Assembly: GCA_045126975.1 (NCBI GenBank)
Contig: JBGVPL010000006.1
Span: 1 to 64,000 of the forward strand
Reading direction: 5' to 3'
DNA: 64,000 nucleotides
Source of the DNA: Aphodosoma sp045126975
GTDB lineage: Bacteria > Bacteroidota > Bacteroidia > Bacteroidales > Paludibacteraceae
Positions 59,341 to 64,000 of the stretch are shown one piece after another (position 1 is the first letter of the stretch; each line of letters starts with the position of its first letter). The notes under the pieces were generated by a model. That model was not told the DNA's origin. It searched no databases and saw nothing but the letters and a program-made list of their open reading frames with translations. A program made the position numbers and the translations under genes.

Positions 59341-60855
59341 ATGGTACGTAGATGGTTATTGATATTAATTGTGTATTGTGTATTGTGCATTGAGCCTTGT
59401 GTGTTGTTTGCACAAAATAAGTATGAGATGCGTGCGGCATGGGTGGCAACAGTGGCTAATATTGATTGGCCTCAAAAGGGTTGTTTTGATACTGATTCAC
59501 AGAAAATGCAGATGATAGAGATTTTAGATAGTCTTGAAACATTAAATTTTAATGCTATTGTATTTCAAATACGTCCAACAGCCGATGCTCTATATCAATC
59601 TGATTTAGAACCTTGGTCATTGTTTTTGACAGGAAAGCAAGGTGTTGCTCCTGAGCCATATTATGATCCATTGGAGTTTACGATTGCCGAAGCTCATAAA
59701 CGTCAAATTGAAGTACATGTGTGGTTAAATCCATATCGTGTGTTGAATAGTAGTGATTTGAAAAAACTATCATATAATCATTTATATTATCGTAAGCCTG
59801 AGTTGTTTGTAAAATATGGAAAACAGTATTATTTTAATCCAGGTCTTGATGAAACACGTCAATTTTTGAATAAAGTAGTTGCAGATATAGTTACTCGTTA
59901 TGATATTGATGCAGTGCATTTTGATGATTATTTTTACCCATATCGTGTGCCAGGAGAAGAGTTTCCTGATGAAAATACATTCAAATGTTTTTCACGAGGA
60001 TTCAATAATAAAGATGATTGGCGTCGTAATAATGTAAATCTTATAATTCAAGAACTTAACGTTACAATTAAAGGTATAAAACCATGGGTTGAATTTGGTA
60101 TAAGTCCATTTGGTGTTTGGCGTAATGCCGACCAAGATATCAACGGTAGTGCCACACAAGCTGGTTGTACCAATTATGATGACTTATATGCAGATGTTCG
60201 CCTTTGGTTGCGAGAAGGGTGGATTGATTATGTGGTTCCTCAACTTTATTGGGAAATTGGTAAAGAGGTGGCTGATTATGAGGTGTTAGTTGATTGGTGG
60301 AGTAAAAATAGTTTTGGACGAAATCTTTATATTGGATTGTCAGCATCTACGTTGGGTAGTGGAAAAGCCGAAGCTTGGAAGCGTCCTAATGAACTTTGTC
60401 GTCAGTTGGCAATGAATAAAGATTATCCTGCAACAAGTGGAGCGGTATTTTTCTCTTGTAAAGGTTTGTTGCGTAATGCGCAAGGCTTGTGTGATAGCCT
60501 TCAACAGACATATTACAAATATCCAGCACTTAATCCAGAAAACAATAATCTCAAAGGTAATGCCTCTGCCGCACCTCGTAATCTTCGTATCGAAGATGGT
60601 AAACTTCGTTGGGATACTGTTGTCGATGAAGGTGGCTATCAAGTAGCATATTATGTCGTATATATGTTCGATGCTTCTTTAGGTGAAATAGATATTAATG
60701 AACCATCAAATATATTGATGAAAACTTGTGATACAGAGGTTGATTTATCTTTAATAGATAATGAAGGGCTGAAACGTGTTACATTTGTTGTAACTACAGT
60801 TAATCGCTTCCGACAAGAAAGTGCTGTGGTTGATAAAGTTACGTATATGTATTAA
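59341..60855 (+). CDS. GHL10-type glycoside hydrolase (UPF0748/YngK-like)
   Basis: 504 residues. Signal peptide MVRRWLLILIVYCVLCIEPC with core written by (ATTGTGT)n. The GHL10 TIM barrel follows: MRAAWVATVANIDWPQKG, FNAIVFQIRPTADALYQSDL, EVHVWLNPYRV, DAVHFDDYFYPYRVPG and YVVPQLYWEIG; a C-terminal fibronectin-like beta domain (about 400-504). Members of this group are thought to act on peptidoglycan or other glycans; the exact bond is not known. Secreted to periplasm or beyond. Confidence 0.88.
   Translation: MVRRWLLILIVYCVLCIEPCVLFAQNKYEMRAAWVATVANIDWPQKGCFDTDSQKMQMIEILDSLETLNFNAIVFQIRPTADALYQSDLEPWSLFLTGKQGVAPEPYYDPLEFTIAEAHKRQIEVHVWLNPYRVLNSSDLKKLSYNHLYYRKPELFVKYGKQYYFNPGLDETRQFLNKVVADIVTRYDIDAVHFDDYFYPYRVPGEEFPDENTFKCFSRGFNNKDDWRRNNVNLIIQELNVTIKGIKPWVEFGISPFGVWRNADQDINGSATQAGCTNYDDLYADVRLWLREGWIDYVVPQLYWEIGKEVADYEVLVDWWSKNSFGRNLYIGLSASTLGSGKAEAWKRPNELCRQLAMNKDYPATSGAVFFSCKGLLRNAQGLCDSLQQTYYKYPALNPENNNLKGNASAAPRNLRIEDGKLRWDTVVDEGGYQVAYYVVYMFDASLGEIDINEPSNILMKTCDTEVDLSLIDNEGLKRVTFVVTTVNRFRQESAVVDKVTYMY
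59368..59402 (+). repeat. (ATTGTGT)n tract coding the GHL10 signal-peptide core
   Basis: ATTGTGT twice, ATTGTGC, ATTGAGC, CTTGTGT inside the signal-peptide codons. Confidence 0.82.
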
Positions 60856-60935
60856 TATAGACACGAGACAAAAGACACGAGACGAAAGATATGAGATATT
60901 AGAAATTTTGTATCTTGTGTATATATCTAAAAATC
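60856..60935. repeat. ACACGAG / ACAAAAG heptamer tract
   Basis: AGACACGAGACAAAAGACAC and following units (ACGAAAG, ATATGAG, ATATTAG) with period 7, then a partly inverted TTGTATCTTGTGT arm. Lies between GHL10 and kdsB. Confidence 0.82.
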
Positions 60936-60944
60936 TAAAAGAAT

Positions 60945-61703
60945 ATGAAATTTATTGCAATTATACCAGCACGTTATGCTTCAACTCGTTTTCCTGCTAA
61001 ACCATTGGCTATGTTAGGAGGAAAACCAGTGATTCAGCATGTTTATGAGCGAGTATCAAGTATATTAGATGCTGTTGTTGCAACAGATGACGAACGTATT
61101 TATAATGTAGTAAAAGCCTTTGGTGGTAGTGTAGTGATGACATCGGTTGAGCATCGTACTGGTACCGACCGTTGTCTTGAAGCATATAATAATTATGGTG
61201 TAGAGGCTGATGTAGTGATCAATGTACAAGGCGATGAACCATTTATTGCTGAAGAGCAGATACGAGGATTGATGCAATGTTTTGATAATCCACAAACTGA
61301 CATTGCAACTTTGATTAAACCATTTTCTTCAGATACGCCATTTGATTTGTTATCTAATCCAAATACTCCAAAAGTTATCATCAATCCACATGGACAAGCA
61401 ATATATTTTTCGCGTAGCGTAATCCCTTATTTGCGTGGAAAAAATGGAGATGAGTGGGCTTCATTGCGTACATATTATAAGCATATAGGTATTTATGCTT
61501 ATCGTATTGATGTTTTGAATCAGATAACAAAAATGGTACAAACTCCACTCGAACTTGCCGAATCGCTCGAACAACTTCGTTGGCTTGAAAATGGACTTAC
61601 GATTCAAACTGCAGTAACGAATATAGAAACAATTGGAATTGACACTCCAGAAGATTTAGTTAAAGCAGAACAATTTTACAGATTACAGATAAAAGATGTA
61701 TGA
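60945..61703 (+). CDS. kdsB: 3-deoxy-manno-octulosonate cytidylyltransferase
   Basis: 252 residues, full length. Activates Kdo as CMP-Kdo for lipid A core synthesis, in the cytoplasm. N-terminal FIAIIPARYASTRFPAKPLA (CTP loop), VQGDEPFIAEEQIRGL (metal-binding), YFSRSVIPYLR, YKHIGIYAYR and the C-terminal GIDTPEDLVKAE are all present. Its presence means this is an LPS- or Kdo-making Gram-negative. Confidence 0.96.
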   Translation: MKFIAIIPARYASTRFPAKPLAMLGGKPVIQHVYERVSSILDAVVATDDERIYNVVKAFGGSVVMTSVEHRTGTDRCLEAYNNYGVEADVVINVQGDEPFIAEEQIRGLMQCFDNPQTDIATLIKPFSSDTPFDLLSNPNTPKVIINPHGQAIYFSRSVIPYLRGKNGDEWASLRTYYKHIGIYAYRIDVLNQITKMVQTPLELAESLEQLRWLENGLTIQTAVTNIETIGIDTPEDLVKAEQFYRLQIKDV

Positions 61704-61754
61704 TTTATTTGATTAGTTGTATGTCTCAAAAAATATTTTAAAATAATATATCTT

Positions 61755-62462
61755 ATGAAATTCAAACGTATCCTTCTCAAACTTAGCGGCGAATCGCTAA
61801 TGGGAAACAAACAACATGGTATTGACGACCAACGTCTTTCAGAGTATGCAGAGCAAATAGCAGAAATTACACGTATGGGTATTCAGGTTGGCATCGTAAT
61901 CGGAGGAGGTAATATTTTCCGAGGATTAAGCGGAGCAGGTCGTGGTTTCGATCGCATCAAAGGCGACCAAATGGGTATGCTCGCAACTGTAATTAACTCC
62001 CTTGCCCTCAGCTCAGCTCTCGAAACAAAAGGCGTGAAAGCACGCGTGCTTACTGCTGTTCGTATGGAACCAATTGGTGAATTTTATACTCGCGATAAAG
62101 CAGTAGAGGCTCTCGAACGTGGCGAAGTTGCAATTTTCTCTGCAGGTACAGGTAATCCATATTTTACAACAGATACAGGTTCATCACTTCGTGGTATCGA
62201 AATTAAAGCTGATGTAATGCTTAAAGGTACTCGCGTAGATGGTATTTATACTGCCGACCCTGAAAAAGACCCAACAGCAATTAAATTTGATGAAATTACA
62301 TACGATGAAATCTATAACCGAGGTCTTAAAGTTATGGACCTCACAGCCACTACAATGTGTAAAGAAAACAACTTACCAATTATAGTATTTGATATGGATA
62401 CTGTTGGTAATCTTGTAAAAGTAGTTTCAGGTGAAAAAATAGGTACATACGTACATAATTAA
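61755..62462 (+). CDS. pyrH: UMP kinase
   Basis: 235 residues, hexameric amino-acid-kinase family enzyme making UDP from UMP. FKRILLKLSGESLMGNKQHG at the start, GIVIGGGNIFRGLSGAGRGF, DQMGMLATVINSLALSSAL, AGTGNPYFTTDTGSSLRGIE and DGIYTADPEKDPTA are the family blocks. It ends at a clear terminator. Confidence 0.96.
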   Translation: MKFKRILLKLSGESLMGNKQHGIDDQRLSEYAEQIAEITRMGIQVGIVIGGGNIFRGLSGAGRGFDRIKGDQMGMLATVINSLALSSALETKGVKARVLTAVRMEPIGEFYTRDKAVEALERGEVAIFSAGTGNPYFTTDTGSSLRGIEIKADVMLKGTRVDGIYTADPEKDPTAIKFDEITYDEIYNRGLKVMDLTATTMCKENNLPIIVFDMDTVGNLVKVVSGEKIGTYVHN

Positions 62463-62477
62463 TAAAGAATTAATATT

Positions 62478-62518
62478 AGAGGGTATTGAAAGTTTATTTT
62501 AATACTCTCTTTTTTTTT
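62478..62518 (+). terminator. pyrH terminator
   Basis: AGAGGGTATT pairs with AATACTCTCT (one wobble) across a 13-nt loop and runs into T8. Confidence 0.85.
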
Positions 62519-62558
62519 ATGTGTATTGTTAAAAAAATCTTAAAAACACATAAAAAGT

Positions 62559-62588
62559 TTGTAGAATAAAATAAAAGTTGTAACTTTA
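62559..62588 (+). promoter_or_regulatory. Probable promoter for the debranching enzyme gene
   Basis: TTG at 62559-62561, 19-nt spacer, TAACTTTA at 62581-62588 (last base differs from consensus). Confidence 0.6.
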
Positions 62589-62639
62589 TAGCGCATTTTA
62601 GGTATGATGTAAATAGTGAGGGTTTAGAAATGAATAATT

Positions 62640-62705
62640 AAAAATTCAAGCGAGTAAAGCGGGTAAGTCTAATATCTCGCATCTCGTGTCTAATAATCTA
62701 ATATA
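62640..62705. repeat. GCGAGTA and ATCTCGT heptamers before the debranching gene
   Basis: AAGCGAGTAAAGCGGGTAAG then ATCTCGCATCTCGTGTCTAA, the latter the inverse of the ACACGAG family. It fills the 5' leader of the gene. Confidence 0.7.
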
Positions 62706-64000
62706 ATGAATTACTTGAGATTTGACAGGCTGCTGATGGCTAACTTGGAGAAGTCGTTGGATAAAGAGATGTTACGCACAAATCGTGCAGGAGCCTATTC
62801 GAGTGGTACTATTGTTGATTGTAATACACGTAAGTACCACGGATTGTTGGTTGTTCCAGTTGAAGAACTTGGGGGCAACCATGTTTTGTTGTCTTCGTGT
62901 GATGAAACTGTAATTCAGCACGGGGCTGAGTTTAATATAGGTTTGCACAAATATGCAGGAGACTATTATAGTCCACGCGGACACAAATATATTCGCGAGT
63001 TTCGTATGGGTTCTGTTGCAACTACTATTTATCGTATAGGTGGTGTGATTTTGCAAAAAGAGCGTATTTTGGTATCTAACGAAAATCGTGTTTTAGTGGC
63101 ATATACATTGCTTGAAGCACATTCGGCTACAACATTGCGTTTACGTCCGTTTCTTGCATTCCGTAGTGTGAATAAATTGACTGAGAAAAATTCGGTTGCT
63201 CGCACTGATTTTGCAGAAGTCGAAAATGGTGTATCGTTTTGTATGTATGAAGGTTATCCTAATCTTGTGATGCAGACAAACAAACAGATGCAATGGGTGT
63301 CGGAGCCTAATTGGTATGATGGAATAGAGTATTCGAAAGAGGCAGAGCGTGGGTATGCTTTCAAAGAGGATTTGTTTGTGCCAGGATATTTTGAATTGTC
63401 AATTAAAAAAGGTGAAACAGTGGTGTTCTCGGCAGGTATAGAGGCAATTTCTCCACGTAAGATGAAACGTTTGTTTGAAGATGAGAAAGATACGAGAATG
63501 GAACGCACTGATTTCATTGCATGTTTGAAGGCTTCTGCTGACCAATTTCATAATCGTTTGTCTGATGGTTCTTATTTATTGGCAGGTTGCCCATGGTTTG
63601 ACTATCGTGCTCGTGACCAATTTATATCTCTTCCAGGTGCAACTCTTTATGCCGACAAAGAGAAAGCATTTGATGAGATAATGGAGCGTGGAGTTGTGGC
63701 ATTGCGTGAGTTTATGAATGGAGAGAGAGCAACAACTCATTTGAAAGAGGTTGATTCGCCAGATGTATTGTTATGGGCTGTATGGGCTATTCAACAATAT
63801 GCTATTAAAAAAGGTGTTGAAGTGGCGGCAGAGAAATATGGTCAATTGGTATTTGATATTGTCAATTATATTCGTCGTCAGAAACATCCAAACCTTGCGG
63901 TGCATGATAATGGATTGTTATTTGTTAATGGTAAAGAGCGTCCTGCAACATGGATGAATGCAGTAGAGAATGGTTGGCCAATCACTCCACGTACAGGTTA
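62706..64000 (+). CDS. Glycogen debranching enzyme, 3'-truncated by the window edge
   Basis: Open from the ATG at 62706 to the window end, 431 codons. Start MNYLRFDRLLMANLEKSLDK, then the GDE N-terminal domain signature RTNRAGAYSSGTIVDCNTRK followed by YHGLLVVPVEELGGNHVLLS; further on the amylo-alpha-1,6-glucosidase domain begins (AGCPWFDYRARDQFISLPGA, MNAVENGWPITPRTG). It hydrolyses alpha-1,6 branches of glycogen in the cytoplasm. The full family length is about 650 residues, so the last third is missing. It fits functionally with the maltodextrin importer and GH13 9 kb upstream. Confidence 0.9.
   Translation, partial: MNYLRFDRLLMANLEKSLDKEMLRTNRAGAYSSGTIVDCNTRKYHGLLVVPVEELGGNHVLLSSCDETVIQHGAEFNIGLHKYAGDYYSPRGHKYIREFRMGSVATTIYRIGGVILQKERILVSNENRVLVAYTLLEAHSATTLRLRPFLAFRSVNKLTEKNSVARTDFAEVENGVSFCMYEGYPNLVMQTNKQMQWVSEPNWYDGIEYSKEAERGYAFKEDLFVPGYFELSIKKGETVVFSAGIEAISPRKMKRLFEDEKDTRMERTDFIACLKASADQFHNRLSDGSYLLAGCPWFDYRARDQFISLPGATLYADKEKAFDEIMERGVVALREFMNGERATTHLKEVDSPDVLLWAVWAIQQYAIKKGVEVAAEKYGQLVFDIVNYIRRQKHPNLAVHDNGLLFVNGKERPATWMNAVENGWPITPRTG

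Noticed and set aside
62772..63517. Minus-strand open frames near the right end
   Set aside because: They are shadows of the debranching enzyme gene, which is open on the plus strand from 62706 to the window edge.

Overview
The window looks like chromosome of a low-GC member of the Bacteroidota, most likely order Bacteroidales. The evidence is the -33 TTG / -7 TAnnTTTG promoter form before many genes, the near absence of Shine-Dalgarno sites, secreted proteins with type IX secretion (T9SS) C-terminal sorting domains, and families such as DUF4296, DUF6452, DUF6048, a zinc-less TraR/DksA protein and an archaeal-type prolyl-tRNA synthetase. Butyrate kinase at the left edge suggests a butyrate-forming fermenter. 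I saw no rRNA, tRNA, CRISPR array, integrase, transposase or reverse transcriptase.

Layout. 1-737: end of butyrate kinase. 826-17193: a 16-kb array of eight secreted proteins of two paralogous families, A (propeller-like plus T9SS sorting domain; 826, 4773, 6386, 10338) and B (tandem OB-like modules; 2469, 7967, 12056, 14365), in order A-B-A-A-B-A-B-B and split by hairpin terminators into about four transcription units. 17368-22978: TerB-DnaJ protein, S41 protease, an AmgK-like kinase fused to RapZ-C, a MurU-like nucleotidyltransferase, TatD nuclease. 23247-25661: ExbB, an unknown membrane protein and two ExbD. 25912-27755: two small secreted proteins, one with a C-type-lectin-like C-terminus that may be a target of a diversity-generating retroelement. 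28388-34102: MlaE, MlaF, TraR/DksA, LspA, DUF4296, a small unknown, ProS. 34201-40747 (minus strand): L32, DUF177, a histidine kinase, two outer-membrane barrels, RsgA, ribosome recycling factor. 41230-52450: an AT-rich defence-like island (DUF4011 helicase-nuclease, TIR protein, winged-helix piece, YobI-type membrane P-loop NTPase, AlbA_2/HATPase regulator). 52545-64000: maltodextrin-type MFS importer, periplasmic GH13, DUF4199, GT2, small envelope proteins, GHL10, KdsB, PyrH and the start of a glycogen debranching enzyme.

The most unusual feature is the repeat load. Nearly every core intergenic region holds degenerate tandem repeats with a strict 7-bp period (ATTGTGC, TCAACTC, GTAACGA, ACACGAG, GGGAACA, CTATACA, AAGTCGT and others), often with an inverted partner that makes a hairpin. 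Because 7 is not a multiple of 3, such a tract encodes the same cyclic heptapeptide in all three frames. These tracts have entered genes: six signal peptides have a hydrophobic core written by (ATTGTGC)n, one lipoprotein tail is written by (GGGAACA)n, and an outer-membrane barrel gene carries three composite heptamer-plus-palindrome insertions that are read through in frame. A second palindrome family (GAGACGCAAT...ATTGCGTCTC) works mostly as terminators but once lies inside a gene. These repeats are missing from the spacers inside the defence-like island, which fits recent acquisition of the island.
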